Positions 17,537 to 26,346 of a stretch of 64,000 nt of DNA are shown here, in pieces. A model generated the notes under the pieces. The model did no database searches and was not told the origin of the DNA. It worked only from the letters and a program-made list of their open reading frames with translations. The stretch is from Bradyrhizobium lablabi (GTDB lineage Bacteria; Pseudomonadota; Alphaproteobacteria; Rhizobiales; Xanthobacteraceae). Position 1 is the first letter of the stretch, and the number at the start of each line of letters is the position of its first letter. The translations under genes and the position numbers were made by a program. The stretch spans positions 1-64,000 of the forward strand of contig NZ_JAFCJK010000004.1 in assembly GCF_018131005.1 (NCBI RefSeq), written 5' to 3'.

Positions 17537-18895
17537 CTAGTGACCAACACTTTTCAACGCGCTGTCTACCGCAGCGCCGAGTCTCTCGACGATCATGTCA
17601 ATGTCGCCGGAAGTTGCGATGTAGGGCGGGGCGAGCAACACATGGTCGCCGTTATGGCCGTCGGCCGTGCCGCCCGCGGGATAGCAGGCAAGGCCGCCGG
17701 CGAAGGCGGCGGATTTGATCCGCTGGTGCAGTTTCAGTTTGGGATCGAACGGCCGCCGCTTGCTGCGGTCGGCGACAAGTTCGATCGCCCAGAACAGGCC
17801 GCGGCCCCTGATGTCGCCGACATGTCGATGATTGCCGAAGCGTTCGACAAGGCGGCGCTCGAGCTGGTTGCCGCGTTGCTTGACCCGGTCGAGCAGGCGT
17901 TCGTCGCTGATCGTTCGCTGCACTTCGAGCGCGGCAGCGCATGCGAGCGGATGCGCCAGATAGGTGTGGCCATGCTGGAACGCACCGGAGCCGCCACGCA
18001 CAGTATCGACGATGGTGCCGCTCGCGAGCATCGCGCCGATCGGCTGGTAGCCGCCGCCAAGGCCCTTGGCGATCGCCTGGATGTCAGGCGCGATGCCTTC
18101 CTGTTCCCATGCGTGCAGCGTGCCGGTGCGTCCCATGCCGCACATCACCTCGTCGAGGATCAACAGCGCGCCGTGGCGATTGCATATTTCGCGCACCGCC
18201 TTGAAGTAGCCTTCCGGAGCCGGGACGCAGCCGGCGGTGGCGCCGACCACGGGTTCGGCGATGAAGGCCGCGACCGTGTCGGGGCCGAGTCGCTGGAATT
18301 CGGCCTCCAACTCGGCGGCAAGTCGCGCCATGAAGCCGGCCTCGGACTCATCATCGCGCTTTTCGTGATAGGCGAAGGCCGGCGTGACATGGCTGAATGA
18401 CGGCGACAGCAGCGGGGCGTAGGGCTCGCGGCGCCAGGCATTGCCGCCGGCCGAGAGCGCGCCGAGCGTATTGCCGTGATAGCTCTGGCGGCGTGCGATG
18501 AAACGCGTCCGCTTCGGCTCGCCGCGCTCGATGAAATATTGACGCGCCAGTTTGATGCTGGCCTCGATCGCTTCCGATCCGCCGCTGACGAAATAGGCAT
18601 AGGCCAAGCCGCCGGGTTCATGGCCCACCAGGCGCTCGGCCAATTCTTCTGCGGGCTCTGACGAGAAGAAGGCCGTATGGGCATAGGCGAGCGTCGAGGC
18701 TTGCCTTGCGATCGCGTCGAGCACGCGTGGATGCTGATGGCCGAGGCAGGAGACCGCGGCGCCACCGGAGGAATCGAGAACGCGGCGGCCATCTTCCGCG
18801 ATCAGCCAGACCCCATCGCCGCCGACTGCTTTCGGCGGCGTCTCGCGCAGGCTTCGGTGCATCACGCGGCTCTTGGTGGCTGCCATGACAGTCAT
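17537..18895 (-). CDS. Class III pyridoxal-phosphate aminotransferase
   Basis: A 452-residue class III (omega) aminotransferase. The PLP motifs are visible: VSGGSEAIEASIKLARQY (phosphate-binding loop), SYHGNTLGALS, LILDEVMCGMGRTG (Asp to the ring nitrogen) and IQAIAKGLGGGYQPIGA with the Schiff-base lysine. Members move amino groups from omega-amino acids, diamines or amines to pyruvate or 2-oxoglutarate. The ATG at 18895 overlaps the stop of the RpiR gene (ATGA), and aapJ follows 12 nt later, so it is operonic with a regulator and a transporter receptor. The real donor is unknown; the context suggests the substrate of the neighbouring amine-oxidation genes or a related one. Confidence 0.92.
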   Translation of the reverse strand: MTVMAATKSRVMHRSLRETPPKAVGGDGVWLIAEDGRRVLDSSGGAAVSCLGHQHPRVLDAIARQASTLAYAHTAFFSSEPAEELAERLVGHEPGGLAYAYFVSGGSEAIEASIKLARQYFIERGEPKRTRFIARRQSYHGNTLGALSAGGNAWRREPYAPLLSPSFSHVTPAFAYHEKRDDESEAGFMARLAAELEAEFQRLGPDTVAAFIAEPVVGATAGCVPAPEGYFKAVREICNRHGALLILDEVMCGMGRTGTLHAWEQEGIAPDIQAIAKGLGGGYQPIGAMLASGTIVDTVRGGSGAFQHGHTYLAHPLACAAALEVQRTISDERLLDRVKQRGNQLERRLVERFGNHRHVGDIRGRGLFWAIELVADRSKRRPFDPKLKLHQRIKSAAFAGGLACYPAGGTADGHNGDHVLLAPPYIATSGDIDMIVERLGAAVDSALKSVGH

Positions 18896-19767
18896 CCTCT
18901 CTCGGAAAAATATTGCGACGTCTCGGCCAGCCGGTCCTCGGTCTCTTCCAGCCTGCGCTTAGCGCCCGCGCCGCCCAGCGTGAAGGCGACGGCTGCGAGC
19001 GACTGCGCAATGGCGATCGCGCCGGTAAGGCTCGGGAAGAAGCCGGGAGAGGCGGCGGCTTCATACAGCAGGAGGTGATCGGCGCCTTCGGCCATCGGCG
19101 CGGCAATGGTGTCGGCGATCGCGATCAGCGTTGCGCCTGCCCGATGCGCGGCGCGCGCCGACAGCACGCTCGCGGTGGAGTAGGGCGCAAAGCCAATGAC
19201 GACGACCGCATCGCCGGCGCGGAAGGCGCCATGGTCGATATCGTCGGGCCCGGAACCGCCGACGAGTTGCACGGCGCCGGGACGGAACAGGCGAAGCTGG
19301 TAGGTCAGGAGTTCCGCGACGCTGCGGCAGCTACGAAAGCCGGCGATCCAGACCCGGTCTGCTCCGTGCAGCGCGCGCGCGGCGTCGGCGATGGCGGTCG
19401 ATGAGATGCGTCCGAGACCCGCGGCCTCGGCTTCCAGCTTCTCATTTACCAGCGTGACATCCGCATTGGGGCCGGCGCGGCGGCCCCTGGCACGTCCGGA
19501 GAACGGCGCGGCCTGCGCCGGCCGGCGCGCTTCGGTCAGCGCCGCGCGCAGTTCGTCCCAGCCGGAATAGCCGATTGCTTTTGCAAGGCGGGTGAATGAG
19601 GCGGGATCGGCGCCGGCGACGGCGGCGAGTTCCCGCATCGAGCGCGTGGTTGCGTCATAGTCGTTGGCGGCGACAAACCGGCCGACTTCCTGCAACCGCA
19701 TCGGCAGCGATGGCAATGCGCTGCACAATTCGTTCAAGGGCGACGCTTTCGGCTGGGCCTGAGCCAT
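18892..19767 (-). CDS. RpiR-family transcriptional regulator
   Basis: A 291-residue regulator. It has an N-terminal RpiR helix-turn-helix (LPMRLQEVGRFVAANDY, then TRSMRELAAVAGADPASFTRLAKAIGYSGW) and a C-terminal SIS domain (ADRVWIAGFRSCRSVAELLTYQLR and DAVVVIGFAPYSTASVLSA) that usually binds a phosphosugar or, in related clusters, another metabolite. The ATG at 19767 lies directly beside a perfect 12-bp inverted repeat (19772-19808) shared with the divergent aapQ promoter. It is therefore likely to autoregulate and to control both operons. Confidence 0.9.
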   Translation of the reverse strand: MAQAQPKASPLNELCSALPSLPMRLQEVGRFVAANDYDATTRSMRELAAVAGADPASFTRLAKAIGYSGWDELRAALTEARRPAQAAPFSGRARGRRAGPNADVTLVNEKLEAEAAGLGRISSTAIADAARALHGADRVWIAGFRSCRSVAELLTYQLRLFRPGAVQLVGGSGPDDIDHGAFRAGDAVVVIGFAPYSTASVLSARAAHRAGATLIAIADTIAAPMAEGADHLLLYEAAASPGFFPSLTGAIAIAQSLAAVAFTLGGAGAKRRLEETEDRLAETSQYFSERG

Positions 19768-19771
19768 GAAA

Positions 19772-19808
19772 CATATGTTGCACGAATATGAATTTGGTGC
19801 AACATATG
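19772..19808. promoter_or_regulatory. Inverted-repeat operator candidate for the RpiR regulator
   Basis: CATATGTTGCAC (19772-19783) and its exact complement GTGCAACATATG (19797-19808) flank a 13-nt AT-rich spacer. The site fills the divergent promoter between the RpiR gene (start 19767) and aapQ (start 19861). Perfect 12-bp arms at this location are strong evidence for an operator; binding by this RpiR protein is inferred. Confidence 0.75.
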
Positions 19809-19860
19809 AAGTGCGCACCCCGCGCATGGCAGAAGATCGCTTTCAAGGGGATCCGGTGCT

Positions 19861-21048
19861 GTGACGACGTCGACGCCGAAACGCCCTCCTGCGCGGCCCT
19901 GGCGGCTTTCGCTGAGCGATCCGCGCGTCGCCGGTCTGTTCTGGCAGATCGTGGTGGTCGCCATCGCAGTCGCGGCCGTCGCCTGGCTATGGTCAAACGC
20001 CGTCCATAATCTCTCGGTGCGGCGCATCTCGACCGGCTTTGCCTTCCTTGGCCGCGAGGCCGGCATGCCGATCGCCGATAGCTGGATCGAGTACAGCCCG
20101 AAGAACACCTACCTGCGCGCCTTCATCGTCGGCATCGTCAATACGCTGCGCGTCGCCGTGATCGGCATCGTGCTTGCGACCGTGCTTGGAACGGCGGTCG
20201 GCATCGCGCGGCTGTCGTCGAACTGGCTGCTGTCGCGGCTTGCCGCCGTGTATGTCGAGGTGCTGCGCGACCTGCCGCTGCTGCTGCAACTGCTGTTCTG
20301 GTACGTGCTGATGCAGGGGCTGCCGGCTGCGCGGCAGGCATGGAAGCCGGTGGAAGGCGTGTTTCTGTCGAATCGCGGCCTCGTGCTGCCGTCGATCCCA
20401 CTCGATGCGGCCAATCTGTGGACGACCCTCGCCGCGGTTGTCGGATTGACCGTGTTGCATTTCATCCGGCGACGGCTGATCGCGCAACAGATGCTGGACG
20501 GGAGGGCGCGGCCAGCCTGGCCCTATGCAATCGTCCTCGTTGTCGTGCTGCCGGCGCTGGTGTCGCTCCTGTCGGGTGCGAGCTGGCGTATCACGCTGCC
20601 CGAATTGCGCGGCTTCAATTTCGTCGGCGGACTGACGTTGGCGCCGGAATATTTCGCACTGCTGATCGCGCTCGTCACCTATACCTCGGCCTTCATTGCC
20701 GAGATTGTGCGCAGCGGCATCCAGGCGGTGCCACGCGGGCAGTGGGACGCCGCCAAGGCGCTGGGGCTGAAGCGCAGCTTCGTGCTGCAACACATCGTGC
20801 TGCCGCAGGCGCTGCGTGTCATCATTCCGCCAATGACGAGCCAGTACCTGAACCTGACCAAGAATTCCTCCCTGGCAGTTGCCGTCGGCTATCAGGACAT
20901 CGTCTCGATTGCCAACACCACGCTGAACCAGACCGGCCAGGCGATCGAGGCGATCGCGCTGATCATGATGGTGTTCCTCACCATAAGCCTCGGCATCAGC
21001 CTGTTCATGAACTGGTACAATGCGCGGATCGCGCTGGTGGAGCGCTGA
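19861..21048 (+). CDS. aapQ: General L-amino acid ABC transporter permease
   Basis: AapQ is one of the two membrane subunits of the Aap importer. The 395-residue protein has a cytosolic N-terminus, a first helix around residues 25-50 (VVVAIAVAAVAWLW), a large inserted loop typical of AapQ, and the HAAT-permease signature EIVRSGIQAVPRGQWDAAKALGLKRSF, whose EAA-like loop contacts the ATPase, followed by LPQALRVIIPPMTSQYLNLTKNSSLAVAVGY. Start is GTG, since no ATG gives the right N-terminus. First gene of the rightward operon. aapM follows after one nt. Confidence 0.93.
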   Translation: MTTSTPKRPPARPWRLSLSDPRVAGLFWQIVVVAIAVAAVAWLWSNAVHNLSVRRISTGFAFLGREAGMPIADSWIEYSPKNTYLRAFIVGIVNTLRVAVIGIVLATVLGTAVGIARLSSNWLLSRLAAVYVEVLRDLPLLLQLLFWYVLMQGLPAARQAWKPVEGVFLSNRGLVLPSIPLDAANLWTTLAAVVGLTVLHFIRRRLIAQQMLDGRARPAWPYAIVLVVVLPALVSLLSGASWRITLPELRGFNFVGGLTLAPEYFALLIALVTYTSAFIAEIVRSGIQAVPRGQWDAAKALGLKRSFVLQHIVLPQALRVIIPPMTSQYLNLTKNSSLAVAVGYQDIVSIANTTLNQTGQAIEAIALIMMVFLTISLGISLFMNWYNARIALVER

Positions 21049-21049
21049 C

Positions 21050-22171
21050 ATGACCTCGATCGCTCACATTCCCGAGGATCCGCTTCCACTCAGCCGGCCG
21101 CGCGCGCGGCGGACCCTCGGCGGCCAGATCGTCGTCTGGCTGCGCGCAAATCTGTTCGCCTCGATCCCCTCGACCATCGTCACGCTGCTGCTTGTGGCCT
21201 TGCTTGGCAAGGCCTGCGTCAGCCTCTGGCAATGGGGTATCGCCAACGCGGTCTGGATCGTCGCAGGCAACGACACCGCCGCCTGCCGCGCGTTGCGCGG
21301 GCTGGGGGCCTGCTGGGCGGTGATCCCCGAGAAATACCGCTTCATCCTGTTCGGCACCTACCCGTTCGAGGAGCAGTGGCGACCGGCGCTCGCGGTACTG
21401 ATCTTCATCTTGCTGTTTGTTCTTTCCAGCCGCCGCAGCTTCTGGCGCAAGGAATTGATCCTGCTCTGGGCGGGCGCGCTGATCATCATCGGACTCTTGA
21501 TGTGGGGCGGCATTTTCGGCATGTCTTATGTGACGCAGGATCGCTGGGGCGGCTTGCCGGTGACGCTGATTTTGGCAACTTTCGGGCTTGCCTTCGGATT
21601 CCCGCTCGGCATCCTGGTCGCGCTCGGTCGGCGCTCCAAGCTTCCGGCGATCCGCTCGCTTTGCGTGCTCTATGTAGAGTTGATCCGCGGCGTGCCGCTG
21701 ATCAGCCTCCTGTTCATGGCGAGTGTGATGTTTCCGCTGTTCATGCCCGACGGCGTCAACATCGACAAGCTGCTGCGCGCACAGATCGCCTTCGTGCTCT
21801 ATGCCGGCGCTTACCTGGCCGAGGTCGTGCGCGGCGGCCTCCAGGCAGTGCCGCGCGGACAATATGAGGCGGCGGATGCGCTCGGGCTGTCATATTGGCA
21901 GAAAAATGCGCTGATCGTGCTGCCGCAGGCGATCCGTCACGTGATACCGCCGCTGGTCAATACCTTCATCGCCTTCTTCAAGGACACCAGCCTTGTTCTG
22001 ATCATCGGCATCTTCGACCTGCTGACGACGGCGAAGACCGCGATTATCGACCCGGCTTGGCAATCGTTCAGCGTCGAGGTCTATGTTTTCGTCGGGCTGA
22101 TCTATTTCGCGTTCTGCTTTGCAATGTCACGCTATAGCCGCAGTCTTGAGTCGCAGGCCGCGCCGCGCTGA
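21050..22171 (+). CDS. aapM: General L-amino acid ABC transporter permease
   Basis: AapM is the second membrane subunit. The 373-residue protein has several membrane helices and the loop EVVRGGLQAVPRGQYEAADALGLSYWQKN with LPQAIRHVIPPLVNTFIAFFKDTSLVLIIGIFDLL, the amino-acid permease EAA-type signature. The ATG at 21050 follows the aapQ stop directly. In canonical Aap loci aapP (the ATPase) comes next, but here a flavin amine oxidase follows, so the complex must borrow an ATPase encoded elsewhere. Confidence 0.93.
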   Translation: MTSIAHIPEDPLPLSRPRARRTLGGQIVVWLRANLFASIPSTIVTLLLVALLGKACVSLWQWGIANAVWIVAGNDTAACRALRGLGACWAVIPEKYRFILFGTYPFEEQWRPALAVLIFILLFVLSSRRSFWRKELILLWAGALIIIGLLMWGGIFGMSYVTQDRWGGLPVTLILATFGLAFGFPLGILVALGRRSKLPAIRSLCVLYVELIRGVPLISLLFMASVMFPLFMPDGVNIDKLLRAQIAFVLYAGAYLAEVVRGGLQAVPRGQYEAADALGLSYWQKNALIVLPQAIRHVIPPLVNTFIAFFKDTSLVLIIGIFDLLTTAKTAIIDPAWQSFSVEVYVFVGLIYFAFCFAMSRYSRSLESQAAPR

Positions 22172-22297
22172 CTGTGCCTCCCTGGCATGCATCAAAAGCG
22201 CGTGTGGCTGCGCGCGGAACGCAGGCGCTTTCTTGACAGGGTCGTGCCCAACCTCTTCCCTCATCCGCGGATGATGAATTGTGGCTGGGATCGCGGC

Positions 22298-23890
22298 GTG
22301 CAAAACGAACCTGTCGTCAAGCGGCGTGACCTGCTCGCGCTGATCGGCACCATCGCCGGCAGCTCCGCGATGTATCACGCAATGACCAGCCTCGGTTTCG
22401 CGTCCGAATCCGCCTACAGGGGGCCACCCAGGCTCGCCGGCGATCCGAGGGGCGCTTCCGTCCTGATCCTGGGCGCCGGGCTCGCCGGCATGACAGCGGC
22501 GCTGGAACTGCGCAAGGCCGGCTACAAGGTTCAGGTCCTCGAGTTCAACAACCGCGCCGGCGGCCGCAACTGGACGATCCGTGGCGGCGACACTGTTGTC
22601 GAACTCGGCGGCTTCACGCAGAAATGCCAATTCGAGCAGGGACTCTACATCAATCCCGGCCCGTGGCGGATTCCCTATCACCACCACGCGCTGCTCGACT
22701 ACTGCCGACGTCTCAATGTCACGTTGGAGCCATTTATCCAGCTCAATCACAACGCGTACCTGCATGCGACGCGCGCGTTCGACGGCGCGCCGCAGCGCAT
22801 CCGCAGCATCAAGGCCGATTTCCAGGGCCAGCTGTCGGAACTGCTCGCCAAAGTGACCCAGCAGGGCAAGCTCGACGAGGCGATCACGAAGGAGGATCGC
22901 GAGATCCTGTTGCAGTCGTTGCGTGCCTGGGGAGCGCTCGACCGCGACTACAGGTACAATGCCAATCTCATCTCGGCCGCGTTCCGCGGTTATGCGCGCG
23001 ATCCTGGCGGTGGGCTGACGGCCGCGCCGGTGCCCGGCGAGCCGGTCGCGCTGTCGGAGATCCTGCGCTCGCGGCTATGGCGCTACCTGCAGGCCTTTTC
23101 CCTCTACAATTTCCAGACCACGATGTTCCAGCCGGTCGGCGGCATGGACATGATCGGCAAGGCGTTCGCGCGTGAGGTCGGCGACGTCATCCGCTACAAT
23201 GCCAAGGTCACGCAGATCCGCCAGAATGGCAGCGGCGTCACCGTGAGCTATGTCGATACCGCGAATCCGTCCGCCGTGCAGCAGGCGACCGCGGATTGGT
23301 GCATCTGCACCATCCCGCTCTCGATTTTGAGCCAATTGGCGATCGACGTCAGTGCGCCCCTGAGGAACGCGATCGACGCCTTGCCCTATGCCGGTGCGGT
23401 GAAAATCGGGCTGCAGTTCAAGCGCCGCTTCTGGGAAGAGGACGAGGCGATCTATGGCGGCATCAGCTTTACCGACCTTCCGATCCGCCAGATCTCCTAT
23501 CCGAGCTACGGCTTCAACCGCGCCGGCCGCGGCATCCTGCTCGGCGCCTATCTGTTCGAGGGCGCCAATGCTTACGAATTCACGGCCATGACGCCTTCCG
23601 AACGGGTCGCGAGCGCAGTCGAATTTGGCGCCATGATCCATCCGCAATACAAGGCGGAGTTCGAGACCGGCGTCGCGGTCGCCTGGCATCGTGTGCCTTT
23701 TACGCTCGGTTGCAGCGGCGAGTGGACCGATGCCGGACGGGCACAGCATTACCGAAATCTCTGCCAGATCGACGGCCGCATTGTGCTGGCGGGTGAACAT
23801 GTCTCCCACCTGCCGGCCTGGCAGGAAGGCGCGATCCTGTCCTCGCTCGACGCTATCGCGCGGCTGCACGAACGCGTGGTGAAGACATGA
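22298..23890 (+). CDS. Tat-exported flavin amine oxidase (monoamine oxidase family)
   Basis: A 530-residue FAD-dependent amine oxidase. It opens with a twin-arginine signal (KRRDLLALIGTIAGSSA) and then has the FAD motif ILGAGLAGMTAALELRKAGYKVQVLE and the FNNRAGGRNWT signature. It ends with VLAGEHVSHLPAWQEGAILSSLDAI, the FAD-binding C-terminus. Family members oxidise primary or secondary amines or L-amino acids to imines. GTG at 22298 with GGGA seven nt upstream is preferred; in-frame ATGs at 22271 and 22274 have no ribosome-binding site. The next two genes encode a cytochrome c and an exported RidA, so the flavin is probably reoxidised by the cytochrome rather than only by oxygen, as is known for bacterial nicotine oxidoreductase NicA2 with CycN. 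The amine is not identifiable. Confidence 0.88.
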   Translation: MQNEPVVKRRDLLALIGTIAGSSAMYHAMTSLGFASESAYRGPPRLAGDPRGASVLILGAGLAGMTAALELRKAGYKVQVLEFNNRAGGRNWTIRGGDTVVELGGFTQKCQFEQGLYINPGPWRIPYHHHALLDYCRRLNVTLEPFIQLNHNAYLHATRAFDGAPQRIRSIKADFQGQLSELLAKVTQQGKLDEAITKEDREILLQSLRAWGALDRDYRYNANLISAAFRGYARDPGGGLTAAPVPGEPVALSEILRSRLWRYLQAFSLYNFQTTMFQPVGGMDMIGKAFAREVGDVIRYNAKVTQIRQNGSGVTVSYVDTANPSAVQQATADWCICTIPLSILSQLAIDVSAPLRNAIDALPYAGAVKIGLQFKRRFWEEDEAIYGGISFTDLPIRQISYPSYGFNRAGRGILLGAYLFEGANAYEFTAMTPSERVASAVEFGAMIHPQYKAEFETGVAVAWHRVPFTLGCSGEWTDAGRAQHYRNLCQIDGRIVLAGEHVSHLPAWQEGAILSSLDAIARLHERVVKT

Positions 23891-24297
23891 TGGCCCAAGT
23901 AGTGACGAGAGCCGCGGTGGTGCTGGCGCTGCTGTCAGCGACCGCGGTGTTCGCAGAGGACAATACGGCGAGCAGACGCACGTTCAGTTCCGACTATCGC
24001 TTCGTCGAGATGACCGGCGAGGAGCTGTTCGCCAATGTCTGTCAGGGTTGTCATATGCCGGATGCGATGGGCGCGACCGGCGCCGGGATCTATCCGTCGC
24101 TCGCCGGCAACCAGCACCTCGAATCCAGCGGATATCCGATCTACGTCATCATTAATGGCAGGCACGGCATGCCGGCGTTCGGCGACATGATGACCGATGG
24201 CCAGATTGCCGCCGTTGTGAACTATGTCCGCACGCATTTTGGCAATAATTTTCGGGATGCGGTGACGGCCAGCGACGTCCAGGACGCGCGCCGCTAG
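23887..24297 (+). CDS. Periplasmic c-type cytochrome
   Basis: A 136-residue single-haem cytochrome c with a signal peptide (AAVVLALLSATAVFA), the haem motif CQGCH (Cys52-His56) and a distal Met candidate in GRHGMPAFGDMMTDGQIAAVVNYVRTHF, the class I fold C-terminus. It starts inside the amine-oxidase stop (ATGA overlap), which is strong evidence of coupled synthesis. It is the likely electron acceptor for the flavin amine oxidase, passing electrons to the respiratory chain. This partner role is inferred from coupling and from known flavoprotein-cytochrome pairs. Confidence 0.9.
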   Translation: MMAQVVTRAAVVLALLSATAVFAEDNTASRRTFSSDYRFVEMTGEELFANVCQGCHMPDAMGATGAGIYPSLAGNQHLESSGYPIYVIINGRHGMPAFGDMMTDGQIAAVVNYVRTHFGNNFRDAVTASDVQDARR

Positions 24298-24326
24298 AAG
24301 CAGTCCATACTTTTGGGGAGGCCATC

Positions 24327-24815
24327 ATGAAGCTCGTTGCGATCGTGCTTGGTTCAGCGCTGTCGGCAATGGCGACGGCGGCGGCCGCGGACGTGATCCG
24401 GCACCCGATCCCCAATTCGACATTCCCGATCGCACAGGCCGTGACGGTCACCGGTGGTACCACGACAGTCTATGTCAGCGGGCAGGTGCCGCCGGTCGTG
24501 AACAAGGACGCCGATCCGTCCAGCCCGCAGGCCTACGGCGATGTGAAGACCCAGACGGTCGGCGTACTCAACCGCATCAAGGGCATCCTGGAAGGCCTCG
24601 GGCTTGGCATGGGCGATGTCGTCAAGATGCAGGTTTTCCTGGTGCACAACGCCTCCGCGCCGATGGACTTCAAGGCGTTCATGGACGGGTATACCCAGTT
24701 CTTCGGTGGCAGCCAGCCGAACCTGCCGGCGCGATCGGTGGTCGGCGTCGCCTCTCTCGCCAATCCCGGCTTCCTGGTCGAGATCGAGGTGATCGCGGCA
24801 AAGGACGCGAAGTAG
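24327..24815 (+). CDS. Exported RidA-family imine deaminase
   Basis: A 162-residue RidA-like protein with an N-terminal signal peptide (KLVAIVLGSALSAMATAAAA). It is unusual in being periplasmic; typical RidA is cytosolic. Core motifs are YVSGQVPP, QTVGVLNRIKGILEGLGLGMGDVVKMQVFLV and NLPARSVVGVASLANPGFLVEIEVIA, the PARxxVGV carrying the Arg needed to bind the imine acid. RidA hydrolyses imines and enamines to keto compounds and ammonia. Beside an exported amine oxidase, it most plausibly clears the imine product in the periplasm. GGAGG stands nine nt before the ATG. Confidence 0.9.
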   Translation: MKLVAIVLGSALSAMATAAAADVIRHPIPNSTFPIAQAVTVTGGTTTVYVSGQVPPVVNKDADPSSPQAYGDVKTQTVGVLNRIKGILEGLGLGMGDVVKMQVFLVHNASAPMDFKAFMDGYTQFFGGSQPNLPARSVVGVASLANPGFLVEIEVIAAKDAK

Positions 24816-24918
24816 CGCTGCCTGCGCGCGAAAATTGAGGGCTCGCCATCTTGCCAAAGCACGTGCCGCCTGTCTGAATTCGATCAGGCGAGGCCATCGA
24901 GTTTTGGGGGATAGTACG

Positions 24919-26343
24919 ATGTCGCGAAAAGCCCGGAGGACGATTCGTTCGCTGTCGCTGTCGGCCGCGTTCGGCCCGGCGCTGCTTGCAACCTGCGCCG
25001 CGGCGCAGGGATTGACCGAACAGCAGCAGCTCGCCCGCAGCATCTATCAGGAGTTGGTCGAGATAGACACGACCACCGCGACCGGCGATACGCAAAAGGC
25101 GGCCGAAGCGATGGCGGCGCGGCTGCGTGCTGCGGGCTTCCCTGAAGGCGACGTCCGTGTGTTCTCGCCCGCGCCGCGCAAGGGCAATCTGGTGGCGCGG
25201 CTCCGCGGCTCCGGCGCGCGCAAGCCGATCCTGCTGCTCGCCCATATCGACGTCGTTCCCGCCAAGCGCGAGGACTGGACGGTCGATCCGTTCAAGCTCA
25301 CCGAGCAGGACGGCTATTTCTACGGGCGCGGCACTGGCGACGACAAATACATGGCGACGGCTTTCGTCACCAATTTGATTCGCTACAAGAAGGAGGGATA
25401 CAAGCCCGACCGCGACATCATCGTCGCGCTCGAAACCGACGAGGAGATCCTCGACAGCAATGGTCTCGGCATCCAGTGGCTGATCAGGAACCATCGCGAT
25501 CTGATCGACGCCGAATTCGCGCTGAACGAGGGCGGCCCGGTCGGGCTGAAGAACGGCAAGGCAATCCGCAACGCCGTGCAGACCAGCGAAAAAGTGTCGA
25601 TCGGCTATCAGCTGACGGTGAAGAACCGCGGCGGCCACAGTTCGCTGCCGCGCAAGGACAATGCGATCTACCGCCTCGCCGAAGGGCTTGTTCGCCTGTC
25701 GAACCACGGCTTTCCGCTGAACCTCAATGAGACGACGCGGATCTATTTCGAGCGGATGGCCGAGATCGAGAGCAAGCAGAACACGGACGACATTCGCGCC
25801 GTTCTAGCGCCGCAGCCTGATCCGGCCGCACTGGCGCGACTGTCCGAGAATGTCGGCTATAACGCGCAGCTGCGCACCACCTGCATCGCTACGATGCTGG
25901 AAGGCGGTCACGCGATCAACGCCCTGCCGCAGCTTGCAACCGCCAAGGTCAGTTGTCGGATCATGCCAGGCGAATCGGTCGAAGGCGTTCAGGCCACGAT
26001 CGAGCGGGTGCTCGCCGACAAGGAGATCGAGGTCGCTCCGACCGGCAAGGCAGTGCTGAGCGCGCCGTCGCCACTGAACGAGGAGATCATGGGGGCGATC
26101 GAGAAACTGTCGAAGGATTTCTGGCCGAATGCCGCGATCGTGCCGGTCATGAGCACCGGCGCAACCGACGGCAGCTATCTGCGTAATGCTGGCATCCCGA
26201 CCTACGGCCATTCCGGCCTTGCGAGCGATGTCGACGACAACCGATCCCATGGCAAGGATGAGCGCGTGCTGGTGAGATCGTTCTACGAGGGCGAGGAGTA
26301 TCTCTATCGCCTGGTCAAGATGCTTGCCGGCGGCAAGTCGTAG
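24919..26343 (+). CDS. Secreted M20-family metallopeptidase
   Basis: A 474-residue M20/M25/M40 zinc peptidase with a signal peptide (SLSLSAAFGPALLATCAAAQ). The metal and catalytic residues are visible: AHIDVVPAKREDW (His and Asp), YGRGTGDDKY, ALETDEE (catalytic Glu then ligand Glu), NEGG, and the final ligand in YGHSG. A dimerisation-domain segment runs through NRGGHSSLPRKDNAIYRL. These enzymes cleave dipeptides or N-acyl amino acids; the export suggests it frees an amino acid or amine in the periplasm. GGGGGA seven nt before the ATG at 24919 fixes the start. It is in the same operon as the amine oxidase. Confidence 0.9.
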   Translation: MSRKARRTIRSLSLSAAFGPALLATCAAAQGLTEQQQLARSIYQELVEIDTTTATGDTQKAAEAMAARLRAAGFPEGDVRVFSPAPRKGNLVARLRGSGARKPILLLAHIDVVPAKREDWTVDPFKLTEQDGYFYGRGTGDDKYMATAFVTNLIRYKKEGYKPDRDIIVALETDEEILDSNGLGIQWLIRNHRDLIDAEFALNEGGPVGLKNGKAIRNAVQTSEKVSIGYQLTVKNRGGHSSLPRKDNAIYRLAEGLVRLSNHGFPLNLNETTRIYFERMAEIESKQNTDDIRAVLAPQPDPAALARLSENVGYNAQLRTTCIATMLEGGHAINALPQLATAKVSCRIMPGESVEGVQATIERVLADKEIEVAPTGKAVLSAPSPLNEEIMGAIEKLSKDFWPNAAIVPVMSTGATDGSYLRNAGIPTYGHSGLASDVDDNRSHGKDERVLVRSFYEGEEYLYRLVKMLAGGKS

Positions 26344-26346
26344 CCA

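Noticed and set aside
16799..18400. A long rightward open frame (over 500 codons) across aapJ and the aminotransferase
   Set aside because: It is antisense to two well-supported genes with clear motifs, has no family resemblance, and arises from GC-rich codon bias.
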